Position numbers and translations under genes: made by a program. Below, piece after piece: positions 35,961 to 43,993 of a stretch of 64,000 bases of DNA. The stretch spans positions 1,550,001 through 1,614,000 of the forward strand of contig NZ_KV880637.1 in the NCBI RefSeq assembly GCF_001907695.1, written 5' to 3'. How positions within the stretch are numbered: the stretch's first letter is position 1; each line of letters starts with the position of its first letter. A model generated the notes under the pieces. The model was not told where the DNA came from. It was given only the letters and a program-made list of their open reading frames with translations, and did no database searches. The stretch is from Thalassospira sp. TSL5-1. Lineage in GTDB: Bacteria > Pseudomonadota > Alphaproteobacteria > Rhodospirillales > Thalassospiraceae.

Positions 35961-37019
35961 ATGAGCGACGATCATCTCGAGCAGCCCGACGATGAAAATC
36001 ATTTGCCAGAATCCCATCCGTTCTCGGGGTATTTGCGGCAGTTTTTTCGCGGACCGGGCAGGTCGCGCAGCCTGACACGTGACGAGGCCTTTACGGCCTT
36101 TTCCATGATTCTGCGTGATGAAGTCGATCCGATTCAGCTTGGCGCTTATCTGCTGATGTTGCGCTATCGCGGGGAAACCCCCGAAGAACTTGCCGGGATG
36201 ATCGAGGCCGTGCGCGACATCGCCCGTCTGGAGCCCGATGAAAGCGATGTTCCAGAGGCCAGCCATCCGATGATCGATTGGCCGTCTTATGCTGCTGGAC
36301 GCACACGCGGCTTGCCGTGGTTTGTGCTATCGGCCCTGTTGCTGGCACAAAACAAGATCCCGGTTTTGATGCACGGCTATAATTCGCATCTGGTCAAAGG
36401 CGTTGGCACCGAGGCGGCCTTTAAAGCCCTGAAATTGCCAACGGCCATGTCCGCCGAAGAAGCAAGGGCCGATATTGCCACACATGGTATTTCCTATTTG
36501 CCGCTGCGCCATATTCATCCCAAATTGCAGGAACTGATTGGCCTGCGGCCGTTACTGGGCCTGCGCAGCCCGGTAAATACCCTGTTGCGTCTACTCAACC
36601 CCTTGCAGGCGAAGGCGGCGTTTTTGGGGGTATTTCATCCGGCATTTTTGGATGTGCATCGTGAAACCGGCAAATTGCTGCATTTACCACGTATTGGCGT
36701 GATTAAGGGCGGTGGCGGCGAGGCAGAACGCACACCTTACAAACATGTCGATCTTCGGTTGCTCGATAATGGGGTCCTAAGCGACCTGCGCTGGCCTGCC
36801 AGCCTGGCACGGACGGAAAAACCCGAAGATGACGCCACACCGGCCAAGATGGATCATTTCCTGGGGGTCTGGCGTGGCGAAATCGAGGATGCCGATGCGA
36901 TTGCCAAAATCAAGGGCAGTGCCGCAATGGCGGCATATCTGGCCGGGCGCGCGGATTATATTGACGAAGCGGAAAGCCTTGTTGAAGGCTGGTGGGATAA
37001 CCGCAAAATCAAGCGGTAG
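35961..37019 (+). CDS. ybiB: YbiB/TrpD2-like glycosyltransferase-fold protein
   Basis: A 352-residue protein with the fold of anthranilate/nucleoside phosphoribosyltransferases. The N-terminal helical domain (about residues 1-110, LTRDEAFTAFSMIL) is followed by an alpha/beta domain with VLMHGYNSHLVKGVGTEAAFKAL and HPAFLDVHRETGKLLHLPRIGVIKGGGGEAER. The TrpD2/YbiB group binds nucleic acid and appears to have lost trpD activity, so it should not be called TrpD. I use ATG 35961, not GTG 35949. A terminator follows. Confidence 0.75.
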   Translation: MSDDHLEQPDDENHLPESHPFSGYLRQFFRGPGRSRSLTRDEAFTAFSMILRDEVDPIQLGAYLLMLRYRGETPEELAGMIEAVRDIARLEPDESDVPEASHPMIDWPSYAAGRTRGLPWFVLSALLLAQNKIPVLMHGYNSHLVKGVGTEAAFKALKLPTAMSAEEARADIATHGISYLPLRHIHPKLQELIGLRPLLGLRSPVNTLLRLLNPLQAKAAFLGVFHPAFLDVHRETGKLLHLPRIGVIKGGGGEAERTPYKHVDLRLLDNGVLSDLRWPASLARTEKPEDDATPAKMDHFLGVWRGEIEDADAIAKIKGSAAMAAYLAGRADYIDEAESLVEGWWDNRKIKR

Positions 37020-37050
37020 TTACCTGAGGCGGTTTTGAGGAAGAAAATGT

Positions 37051-37085
37051 AAGGCAGGGGCGGTTTAACCCCTGCCTTTGTTGTT
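37051..37085 (+). terminator. Terminator after ybiB
   Basis: AAGGCAGGGG and CCCCTGCCTT (37051-37060 with 37069-37078), then TTGTTGTT. Confidence 0.75.
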
Positions 37086-37626
37086 AGAACGACGAGCCCG
37101 GCTGTTTCAGAAAAGCCAGTTCTTCTGCGCTTGACGGGCGTCCCAGAATTTCATTGCGATGCGGATAACGGCCAAAACGATCAATGATCTGTTTGTGGCG
37201 TTTTTCGTAATCGAGATTTTCTTCAAGGCCCGGCTGGTCAAACAGCGTCAGCGCAATCTCGTGAATGATTTCGGATTCAGAGTGCATATAGGGCATATAT
37301 AAAAACAGCCTGTGCTGCACATTGGACAGGTCCTGATCTGCCTTTACCCGCACGGCTTCCTGCGCCAGCACAAGTGCCATTGCATCGCTGGCAAAGGATT
37401 GTGGCTCGTCACGGTACATATTGCGCGAAAACTGATCGAGGATGATGATTTCGGCAAGGCGGCCCTTGGCGGTTTTGCGCCAGTCAAACAGTTCGCCCCT
37501 GGTGGCCGCAGCATGAAAATCGGCAAACCGTTCGGTGATGTGCCGGTCAAGTGCTGTATCTTTTTCAAACCATTTTTTGGGCGTCAGTTCCTTAAACCAG
37601 AAATGTAATATGTCGTCCGGATTCAT
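37084..37626 (-). CDS. DUF924 family protein
   Basis: A 180-residue DUF924 protein, soluble and largely helical, with the family features LHFWFKELTPKKWFEKD, LAEIIILDQFSRNMYRD, FLYMPYMHSESEIIHE, and RFGRYPHRNEILGRPSS. The fold is TPR-like and the function is not known. AGGACG is seven bases upstream of the ATG. It lies 27 bases downstream of nikO on the same strand and may be on the end of the nickel transporter transcript. Confidence 0.85.
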   Translation of the reverse strand: MNPDDILHFWFKELTPKKWFEKDTALDRHITERFADFHAAATRGELFDWRKTAKGRLAEIIILDQFSRNMYRDEPQSFASDAMALVLAQEAVRVKADQDLSNVQHRLFLYMPYMHSESEIIHEIALTLFDQPGLEENLDYEKRHKQIIDRFGRYPHRNEILGRPSSAEELAFLKQPGSSF

Positions 37627-37653
37627 GATGATGCGTCCTGTCGGGCTTTGTGT

Positions 37654-38322
37654 TTATTGCGGCGTATCAGAAACAAGTTTGCCATTTTGCAGCCGGATCT
37701 GGCGCGTCGCAACCTGCTTTAGGAACGCATGATTATGCGAAATGATCACCATTGCCTGGGGCAGATTTTGCAGGATTTCGGTCAGCCGGACTTCCACATG
37801 CTGGTCAAGGCCGGTTGTGGGCTCATCAAGCAACAGGATTTCGGGCTGCATTGCCAACACGGTTGCCAGGGCGACCAGGCGTTTTTCCCCGCCGGAAAGA
37901 TGATGCGTGATGCGATTTTCAAACCCGAACAGACCAAGATCGTTCAGGGTCTTGCGTGAAATTTCCATGGCGTCGGTATCGCTGGCACCAAGGTTTAGGG
38001 GGCCAAAGGCAACATCTTCAATCACGGTCGGGCAAAAAAGCTGGTCATCCGAATCCTGGAACAATAACCCCGTGCGCCCGCGAATGGCGGCGAAATCTTG
38101 CTCGCTCACGCAGGTATTTTGCAGGATGCGGACCGTGCCGATATCGGCTTTGCGCAAGCCCATGATGATGTGAAACAAGGTTGTTTTACCGGCCCCATTG
38201 GGCCCGGTCAGCGCCACCCGTTCGCCGCGACTTAAACCGAAATCGGCATGATCCAGTACGGGTTTTGCCTGGTTAAATGAAAAGCAGATATCACGCAATT
38301 CAATCAAATCATCGGCGGGCAT
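37654..38322 (-). CDS. nikO: Nickel ECF transporter ATPase NikO
   Basis: The 222-residue CbiO/NikO-type ATPase that powers the nickel importer. Walker A GPNGAGKT (40-47), Q-loop LLFQDSDDQLFCPTV with the family DDQLF, ABC signature LSGGE (142-146) and Walker B EILLLDEPTTGLD (161-173) are intact, with a switch His in SHNHAFLK. I start at ATG 38322 with GGAGG five bases upstream; this overlaps the nikQ end by 19 bases. The longer frame would run into nikQ. Confidence 0.9.
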   Translation of the reverse strand: MPADDLIELRDICFSFNQAKPVLDHADFGLSRGERVALTGPNGAGKTTLFHIIMGLRKADIGTVRILQNTCVSEQDFAAIRGRTGLLFQDSDDQLFCPTVIEDVAFGPLNLGASDTDAMEISRKTLNDLGLFGFENRITHHLSGGEKRLVALATVLAMQPEILLLDEPTTGLDQHVEVRLTEILQNLPQAMVIISHNHAFLKQVATRQIRLQNGKLVSDTPQ

Positions 38323-39086
38323 AGAACCTCCAGCGTGGTAAGTGCCGCTAACACTGCCAGCATTGCAATACCAAACACAATATCGCGTCGAGCCAGCCGG
38401 GGTAGGTGGGCAAAATGATAATGCCCATGAAAGCCCCGGCATTTCATCGCCCATATAATGCGTTCAGAGCGTTCATGCGCGCGCACCAGCAACATACCCA
38501 CCAGATATCCGACCATTTTCCAGCTATGCCGGTTTGTTTTCAGGCGAAAGGCACGGGCACGCATGGATTGGCGGAGCCTTAAATATTCATGGTGAAGCAC
38601 ATCAATATAGCGAACCGTGAACATCATTAGGGTTGTCAGCTTGGTGGGCAGATAAAGGCCCGTCATGCCACGTCCAAGTTCGGTGCTGCTCATATTGCCC
38701 AGAAGGGCAATGATCCCGCACATCACGGCATTGGCCTTTAATGCAATCATGATGGCGCGATAAAGACCCTGCCAGGAGGCATCAAAGCCCCATAGCGTGA
38801 ACATCACATCTCCCGGATAGGTAAAGGGCAGCAATATCAGTGTTGCGACAATAAAACCATCCATCGCCAGGATGCGGCGCAGGGATTTTCGCCAGTCAGG
38901 TGCCGAAAAGGCCATCATGGAGAGGGCAAAGAGGATGGTTGCCGTAACAGTCTGCCAACTGGCAAACGAAACCACGGCAATCGCCAGTATAATCGTTGCG
39001 GTTATTCTGACGCGGGGGTCGATTTTACCGGTAAGATCGCGGGCTGTTACCTTGCCTGCCGGTATCAGAACGGAATTTTTATTCAT
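38304..39086 (-). CDS. nikQ: Nickel ECF transporter transmembrane subunit NikQ
   Basis: The 260-residue CbiQ/NikQ scaffold (ECF-T component) with about five hydrophobic segments and the characteristic ATPase-coupling arginine motifs: RQSMRARAF and IWAMKCRGFHG. The start is ATG 39086, overlapping the nikL stop as ATGA (39083-39086), which fits translational coupling. The longer frame is not needed. Confidence 0.88.
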   Translation of the reverse strand: MNKNSVLIPAGKVTARDLTGKIDPRVRITATIILAIAVVSFASWQTVTATILFALSMMAFSAPDWRKSLRRILAMDGFIVATLILLPFTYPGDVMFTLWGFDASWQGLYRAIMIALKANAVMCGIIALLGNMSSTELGRGMTGLYLPTKLTTLMMFTVRYIDVLHHEYLRLRQSMRARAFRLKTNRHSWKMVGYLVGMLLVRAHERSERIIWAMKCRGFHGHYHFAHLPRLARRDIVFGIAMLAVLAALTTLEVLCPPMI

Positions 39087-39811
39087 TCTGGCGGGGGCGA
39101 TACGCGCTTTCGGGCCTGCCACCATGCAATTGTCCCGAATATGCCGATAATGATGCCAAGGCCGCCCATAATATCGGAAAAACGCACCTTGTTTTCATAA
39201 GCGACAATCTGTTCACGCAGCGGATTAACCTGCTTTGCAACCGCATGGCTGACAAGGCTGGATAATTGCTCTGCGGTTATTGTTATGCGTGGGTTTTCCG
39301 GTGCAATTACACTGCTTGTCGGGGATGGGCCGGTATTGGTCGACAAAGCAATATCGGTATTTGGCGCGTCTTCTGTGGCATTCAGGGCGATAACCGATGC
39401 CGGGCTGGTGGCAGTTGCCTTGGGCAGGTCATCGGCAAGTTCGCTGGATTTCACGATATAGGACGCCGCATGTCCATCGCCGGTATTGGCGCGAATGGTG
39501 TAATCATCCAGATGATCAACCCGAAGCCGGAATTCGCCATTATCATTGGTTTGCCCGGTCAAAAGGACTTTGCCATCGCTGCCTTCAATGGAAAAGGCAG
39601 CATGATGGGGCCGGGCGCCGCCGCCAAAATAGGCATAGCCTTCGATAATATCGCCATCGCCAAGGGCAAAAACATGAAAGCTGTGTGCTTGGGCACGATG
39701 AGGGGCGAGCAGCAGTATGATGGTGACCAGCGCAATGAAAATGGCCGTGCCCTGTGTAACAGAAGCCTTAAAGCCGGGCACACAACGATGAATGGTCGCG
39801 GGAAATGGCAT
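39083..39811 (-). CDS. nikL: Nickel transporter auxiliary component NikL
   Basis: A 242-residue membrane-anchored protein. The signal-like segment ends in HRAQA, so the mature chain would begin with His43 (HSFHVFALGDGD), then a periplasmic beta domain (about 43-130), a low-complexity Thr/Ser/Pro linker, and a C-terminal hydrophobic anchor (IMGGLGIIIGIFGTIAWW). NikL replaces NikN in NikKMLQO-type nickel transporters. The N-terminal His echoes NikK and the N-terminal His2 of NikM. I start at ATG 39811; the longer frame would open with a GTG at 39847 inside nikM. Confidence 0.72.
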   Translation of the reverse strand: MPFPATIHRCVPGFKASVTQGTAIFIALVTIILLLAPHRAQAHSFHVFALGDGDIIEGYAYFGGGARPHHAAFSIEGSDGKVLLTGQTNDNGEFRLRVDHLDDYTIRANTGDGHAASYIVKSSELADDLPKATATSPASVIALNATEDAPNTDIALSTNTGPSPTSSVIAPENPRITITAEQLSSLVSHAVAKQVNPLREQIVAYENKVRFSDIMGGLGIIIGIFGTIAWWQARKRVSPPPE

Positions 39812-39821
39812 GGAAGTGATC

Positions 39822-40445
39822 TCAGGCAGTGACACGGGAAGAGGCACCAGAAAGCAGCAGGGCTGGCCGCACCTTTTTGATCAACGAAAAAGCTGCGGCA
39901 GTCAGGAAGCCTTCGACCACCATGATGGGAATGTTGTTGATGAAAACGAGCTTTGCGGTCGCGAGAAATTCCTGGCCGCTCAGGGCAAGGGACAGGCCGA
40001 CCATAACAGCACTGAGCATAATGGATGAGGCCCCGGCGACAAAGGCGACAACCGCCATGATCCGGCCATCTACGCGGGCTAGAAACGGGCTGAAAGCCAG
40101 CCCCACCAGAACCGCAGGCAGCGCCATATTGACCGTATTGACCCCTAACACGGTAATGCCGCCAAAGCCGAAAAACACGGCCTGAAGCAAAAGGGCAATG
40201 AACACCGCCGGAAAGGCCGCCCATCCCAGTATCAGACCCAGCAGGCCATTCATGATAAGATGGATGCTGGTTGGCCCGATGGGAACATGAATAAGGGACG
40301 CGACAAAAAACACCGCACTGAGCAAGGCGGTGCGTGGCATGTTTTCGATGGTGATGCCACGCAGGCCATAAGCAATGCCGCCCACCGCAATGACGGCGCC
40401 GGTCACAACCACGTCCGTTGACAAGACACCATCAACAATGTGCAT
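39822..40445 (-). CDS. nikM: Nickel ECF transporter substrate-binding membrane protein NikM
   Basis: The 207-residue CbiM/NikM S-component that captures the metal. The family start MHIVDGV is kept, so His2 is available as a metal ligand; the downstream stretches IHVPIGPTSIHLIMNGLLG and LLQAVFFGFGGITVLGVNTVNMALPAV are typical. I start at ATG 40445, because AAGGACG is six bases upstream and the N-terminal MH is essential in the family. It is 297 bases downstream of nikK, with a palindrome (40522-40540) in the gap. Nickel rather than cobalt is inferred from the NikK and NikL partners; no cobalamin riboswitch is seen. Confidence 0.88.
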   Translation of the reverse strand: MHIVDGVLSTDVVVTGAVIAVGGIAYGLRGITIENMPRTALLSAVFFVASLIHVPIGPTSIHLIMNGLLGLILGWAAFPAVFIALLLQAVFFGFGGITVLGVNTVNMALPAVLVGLAFSPFLARVDGRIMAVVAFVAGASSIMLSAVMVGLSLALSGQEFLATAKLVFINNIPIMVVEGFLTAAAFSLIKKVRPALLLSGASSRVTA

Positions 40446-40521
40446 TTGATCGTCCTTAAATATCAGGTTGGTCGTCGATACAACCGGCAAGGAGGCAAAG
40501 AAACCAGTGTACTGAAGTCTT

Positions 40522-40540
40522 ATACGCAAAAAATGCGTAT
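40522..40540. promoter_or_regulatory. 19-bp palindrome upstream of nikM
   Basis: ATACGCA-AAAAA-TGCGTAT, perfect arms, 77 bases before the nikM start and inside the nikK-nikM gap. It may be a metal-dependent operator or a hairpin in the transcript. It does not match the E. coli NikR site with its 16-base spacer. Confidence 0.5.
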
Positions 40541-40742
40541 GCGATGACCGGTTTCATATTTTCTGAATGAAAAACAGCGTAGCGACGGAAACCGTTGAAA
40601 GTCAAGCGTCACAACGCCTATTTTCATATTTTTCCTGGAAATTTATGATAGATATTTTTTAGTCAACTATTTGTTTTTATATTATTTTTTCTTTCTTTCG
40701 TGCCTTCCGGGTTGCGCATGCTGCAAAGCGAACTGGGTTGGT

Positions 40743-41543
40743 CTAATTTGCCGTTTTGACCGGATTTTCGGTTTTGATCCACAAAACACCACCGCGTTCA
40801 ATCGGGACATTTTCTTTGCCATCGGGTGTTGGCAGTGTGCCATCTTCAATCAATGCGGCAAAAACCCACCAGCCTGTCCAAGGGGTGGTATAGGTGAACG
40901 TGCCGTTGGCATCAGCCTTGATGATTTGGGTGGAAAAGCTGCCATTTGGCAATGTCACGCTGCCGTCATTTTTGAATTCAACTTCAATTTCGGCGAACGG
41001 TACGGGTTTGCCATTATGCTTTACCACACCGGAAAAGCTGTTGCCGGCCCACAGCCCATAGGGGCGCGTTAGGGGTTCGATCTCGACAGGAAACCCGACC
41101 ATTTGATCCCACTTGCTGCCGTCACCAAAGGCATCAATGACGGTTTTGGTATATTGGACGATATATTTGCCTTCGGCAGGTTCATAATAGGGCTGAGGTT
41201 CCAGATAGAACACATAACCGGCCGGACGGGGCAGAGTGACATCGGCTTGGTAGGCCTCTTTTTTATCGACATCGTGGCGCATTAACTGATCGGACAGGTC
41301 GGTTTTTTTGCCATCCGCCTGCATCCCGAACTGGGCCGGACGTTTCATTTCCATCGTCGGTCCCATGTCGGTCGGGTGGGTAAAAATCATGTCGAAATGC
41401 ACATCTTTGCCGGTGGTCTGATCCACGACATTGGTTGAGGGGATGAGTTCCTGAAAATGGGCCTGCGCGGTGCCCCCAAGCATCGATGAAACTGCAATCC
41501 CGGCAAAGATCGCCGTCAAAGTACGTGTTTTGACACTGGACAT
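40743..41543 (-). CDS. nikK: Nickel transporter periplasmic component NikK (DUF4198)
   Basis: A 266-residue secreted DUF4198 protein. The signal peptide ends in GTAQA and the mature chain would open with His29 (HFQELIPST). Family stretches are QTTGKDVHFDMIFTHPTDMG, EMKRPAQFGMQADGKKTDL and the C-terminal DANGTFTYTTPWTGWWVFAAL. Proteins of this type form the periplasmic nickel-capture part of NikKMLQO. I start at ATG 41543 (AAGG eight bases upstream) rather than 41612. It opens the nik cluster. Confidence 0.82.
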   Translation of the reverse strand: MSSVKTRTLTAIFAGIAVSSMLGGTAQAHFQELIPSTNVVDQTTGKDVHFDMIFTHPTDMGPTMEMKRPAQFGMQADGKKTDLSDQLMRHDVDKKEAYQADVTLPRPAGYVFYLEPQPYYEPAEGKYIVQYTKTVIDAFGDGSKWDQMVGFPVEIEPLTRPYGLWAGNSFSGVVKHNGKPVPFAEIEVEFKNDGSVTLPNGSFSTQIIKADANGTFTYTTPWTGWWVFAALIEDGTLPTPDGKENVPIERGGVLWIKTENPVKTAN

Positions 41544-41750
41544 GAATTTAACCTTCTCTGATGGCGGATGTCGTTTGGACCGAACGCTAGATTTGTGAAG
41601 AACAATCGTCAAGCTATTGAAATCATTTTTTCATAAAAAATATCAAAGTGTGTGAAGTTAAAATGGTTTGTGTCCTTGCTGTCGTCCCGTCGGCTTGATG
41701 CGAGTGTAAATGCCTCTCTTTAAAAGCGTATTTTTTGCACGTATTACGGT

Positions 41751-41785
41751 TTATCCGTGTGTTGATAGTGGTATGATTCGGATAA
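41751..41785. promoter_or_regulatory. Inverted repeat TTATCCG/CGGATAA between nikK and the beta-helix gene
   Basis: Seven-base arms at 41751-41757 and 41779-41785, 21 bases apart, in the 276-base divergent control region of nikK and the beta-helix gene. It might be an operator; evidence is limited to symmetry. Confidence 0.3.
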
Positions 41786-41819
41786 GTTAGATGGGCTCGC
41801 ATATTTATCGAAAAGGGGG

Positions 41820-43301
41820 ATGGCTGTGTTAAGGATGGTCTATGTAACGCCCGATGGCGGGCGGCACTGGGTTGATAGTGAATGGCGCGATACCATGACA
41901 TTGCGCGATGCGATTGCCGACAGTGTCGCGGGGGATTTGATTCGGCTTCTGCCCGGAAGTTATTTTCTGCCCGAGGCCATTGACCTGCCGCGCGATGGAA
42001 CGCCGGCAGAACCTATTATCATTCGTGGGGAACATGGTGCCATTATTGATGGTCGTCGTCCGCCCGACCCTGAGGTTTCGGCCACCAGCCCGGGGCCGGC
42101 GCGTTATGCTGCATTCCGTTTGATCAATCGTTGTCATATTCGGCTGGATAATATTCGTATTGAACGCTGCTGGCCCAGTGCTGTGTATATGGAAAACAGC
42201 CACCATCTGACCTTCAAGGACATGTCGGTGGTTGGCGGGACTTATGCCTTTTATGCGGATGGTCCTGGCTGCCATCATATTTCAGTGGTGCGTTGTGACT
42301 GGGTGCAGGATGACAGCCTATGGCGTTACATCAACTGGGCGATGGTCCATGATGGCGAATTGGTGCCGGGCGAAAAGGCACCCTATCGTTATCTGAACGG
42401 GGCCTTCTTTGGCAGTAACAACATCCGGGGAGATGTTGTCATTCGCGATAATGATATCCGCCATTGTTACAATGCGATCCGGCTGGATATTTCTGATGAG
42501 AATGCCGATGCGCCTTTGGGGCAGTTCAATTGCAATGTTGTGATTACCCGCAATCGGTTTTCATTCGTGCGCGATAACCCGGTGGAGCCCGAAACCTTTG
42601 CGGTTAATTGGTGGGTTAGCTATAACCAGCTTTACAATTGCCATAAATGGTTTTCGCAGGACGGGGCGAAAGGCGGTTTTTGGTATTATTTTGGCAATCT
42701 TGGCTGGTTCGATTCCCGTCCCGGGCCCGAAGGGGACGAGAATAATGGCGGGGCTGTTTTTAAATTTGGCAAAGACCCGGATGATTTGCCAAGCCTGCCG
42801 TTCGAGACCTTTCACAACAGTTTTTATCTACGCCAGCAATATGTGAAAAAAGGAACTACCAGCCAGTGGTGCCATCGCCGCAATGCAATCGGCTATGCCG
42901 ATAGGGCCGAATTGCCACCAGGCTTGATGGTGCCGGGGCAGCCGTTTTTGGGCGAGGGGCTGGAACTCTCCGCGCAGGAAGACGTCTCGTTTGAGGGTGA
43001 TTTATGCAATCACCCGACTTTTCCATCGGTGTTTGACCGTTATCCTGGTGTGTATTTGGGTGGTTTCCCGGTCCAAGGCCCCATTTTCCGCGCGGGGATT
43101 TGCGGTGACCTCGCCCTGTTGCCAGGTACGGCAGAGCCTTATGACCAGCCATTGGCCGTGCCAATGCCCGATGGGACTGTTTGGCATTCGGAAAATGGTT
43201 TGATGCCAGGGGCGCTGGATGGCAATCGCCTGTTTGCCGGGCCGCGCTATCGCCCGATTGACCCGGATTATTTACAGCAATGTTTACAGGGGGCGGAATA
43301 G
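41820..43301 (+). CDS. Right-handed parallel beta-helix repeat protein without signal peptide
   Basis: A 493-residue protein with the feel of a right-handed beta-helix: repeating turns such as HIRLDNIRIERCWPSAVYMENSHH, LTFKDMSVVGGTYAFYADGP, DVVIRDNDIRHCYNAIRLDI and NVVITRNRFSFVRDNPVE, which look like PbH1 coils. Such folds bind or cleave polysaccharide, but catalytic residues cannot be picked. No signal peptide is visible, so it is either cytosolic or exported otherwise. The start is unclear: ATG 41820 has the AGGGGG too close; GTG 41826 or ATG 41835 fit better. The gene is divergent from nikK and precedes the MerR gene on the same strand. Confidence 0.6.
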   Translation: MAVLRMVYVTPDGGRHWVDSEWRDTMTLRDAIADSVAGDLIRLLPGSYFLPEAIDLPRDGTPAEPIIIRGEHGAIIDGRRPPDPEVSATSPGPARYAAFRLINRCHIRLDNIRIERCWPSAVYMENSHHLTFKDMSVVGGTYAFYADGPGCHHISVVRCDWVQDDSLWRYINWAMVHDGELVPGEKAPYRYLNGAFFGSNNIRGDVVIRDNDIRHCYNAIRLDISDENADAPLGQFNCNVVITRNRFSFVRDNPVEPETFAVNWWVSYNQLYNCHKWFSQDGAKGGFWYYFGNLGWFDSRPGPEGDENNGGAVFKFGKDPDDLPSLPFETFHNSFYLRQQYVKKGTTSQWCHRRNAIGYADRAELPPGLMVPGQPFLGEGLELSAQEDVSFEGDLCNHPTFPSVFDRYPGVYLGGFPVQGPIFRAGICGDLALLPGTAEPYDQPLAVPMPDGTVWHSENGLMPGALDGNRLFAGPRYRPIDPDYLQQCLQGAE

Positions 43302-43360
43302 ACATTTATCGGCGGAGAGAAAGTTGCAGCCGCGTCAAGCCGATTCATTCTGGTATGATG

Positions 43361-43372
43361 CTAACGTTAGCG
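43361..43372. promoter_or_regulatory. Palindrome GCTAACGTTAGC before the MerR gene
   Basis: A perfect 12-bp palindrome 70 bases ahead of the MerR-type gene, followed by GTAAAT. The TAACGTTAGCGTAAA arrangement is similar to sites of LiuR-type MerR regulators, which suggests autoregulation; no binding data. Confidence 0.5.
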
Positions 43373-43441
43373 TAAATTTATTGACTTTGACGTAGGTATG
43401 GGGCGATGGTGTAACAAGTGTCCCGAGCATAAGAAAAACAG

Positions 43442-43882
43442 ATGAACGATAAGCTTTATAGCATCACAGAACTTGCCGAAGAGTTCGATATTACGCCACG
43501 CGCCATTCGCTTTTACGAAACCAAAGGCCTGTTATCTCCCCAGCGCGCCGGTGCAACACGTGTGTACAATTACCGTGATCGCGCAAGGCTGGTGCTGGTG
43601 CTGCGAGGCAAGCGCCTAGGCTTCACGCTTGAAGATATTAAGGAATATATCGATCTGTATGACGCGGATCGCAGTCATTCTGATCAGCTGGCGCATTTGA
43701 TTCTGGTGGGGCGCAAACGCATTAGCGAGTTGGAACAGCAGCTTGAAGATGTGCAAACGACATTGGGCGAATTGCGCAAGATCGAATCTGAAGCCTATGA
43801 AGCGCTTGAATCCCGAGGCCTTGACCCCGAAGAGGCCGTGCGCGACATCGTGCGTAAATTACCGGCAAAGGCCGGGCTGTGA
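43442..43882 (+). CDS. MerR-family regulator, LiuR-like
   Basis: A 146-residue MerR-type regulator with the winged HTH YSITELAEEFDITPRAIRFYETKGLLSPQRAG and the second half RVYNYRDRARLVLVLRGKRLGFTLEDIKEYIDLYD, followed by a dimerising coiled coil. There is no cysteine cluster, so a metal is not the effector; the sequence resembles LiuR regulators of branched-chain amino acid and fatty acid catabolism. The gene has its own palindromic upstream site and a bidirectional terminator after it. It does not share an operon with liu genes in this window. Confidence 0.8.
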   Translation: MNDKLYSITELAEEFDITPRAIRFYETKGLLSPQRAGATRVYNYRDRARLVLVLRGKRLGFTLEDIKEYIDLYDADRSHSDQLAHLILVGRKRISELEQQLEDVQTTLGELRKIESEAYEALESRGLDPEEAVRDIVRKLPAKAGL

Positions 43883-43930
43883 TTTTGCGCTAACCCGCTG
43901 CATTGACGGCATTTTGACTGTTTATCATAT

Positions 43931-43972
43931 AAAACACCCCGTCCGTGAGATGAACGGACAGGGTGTTTTTTG
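43931..43972. terminator. Bidirectional terminator after the MerR gene
   Basis: AAAACACCCCGTCCGT pairs with ACGGAC-A-GGGTGTTTT (43931-43946 with 43954-43969) around GAGATGA, with a T-rich right flank. The pat gene converges on it from the other strand. Confidence 0.8.
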
Positions 43973-43993
43973 GTTAAGCTGCCAGCGTGGCGT

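Noticed and set aside
40446-40742. A cobalamin or NiCo riboswitch in the nikK-nikM gap
   Set aside because: No B12 box or comparable conserved core was found on either strand. The only marked structures are the 19-bp palindrome and a short GGTTG/CAACC hairpin.
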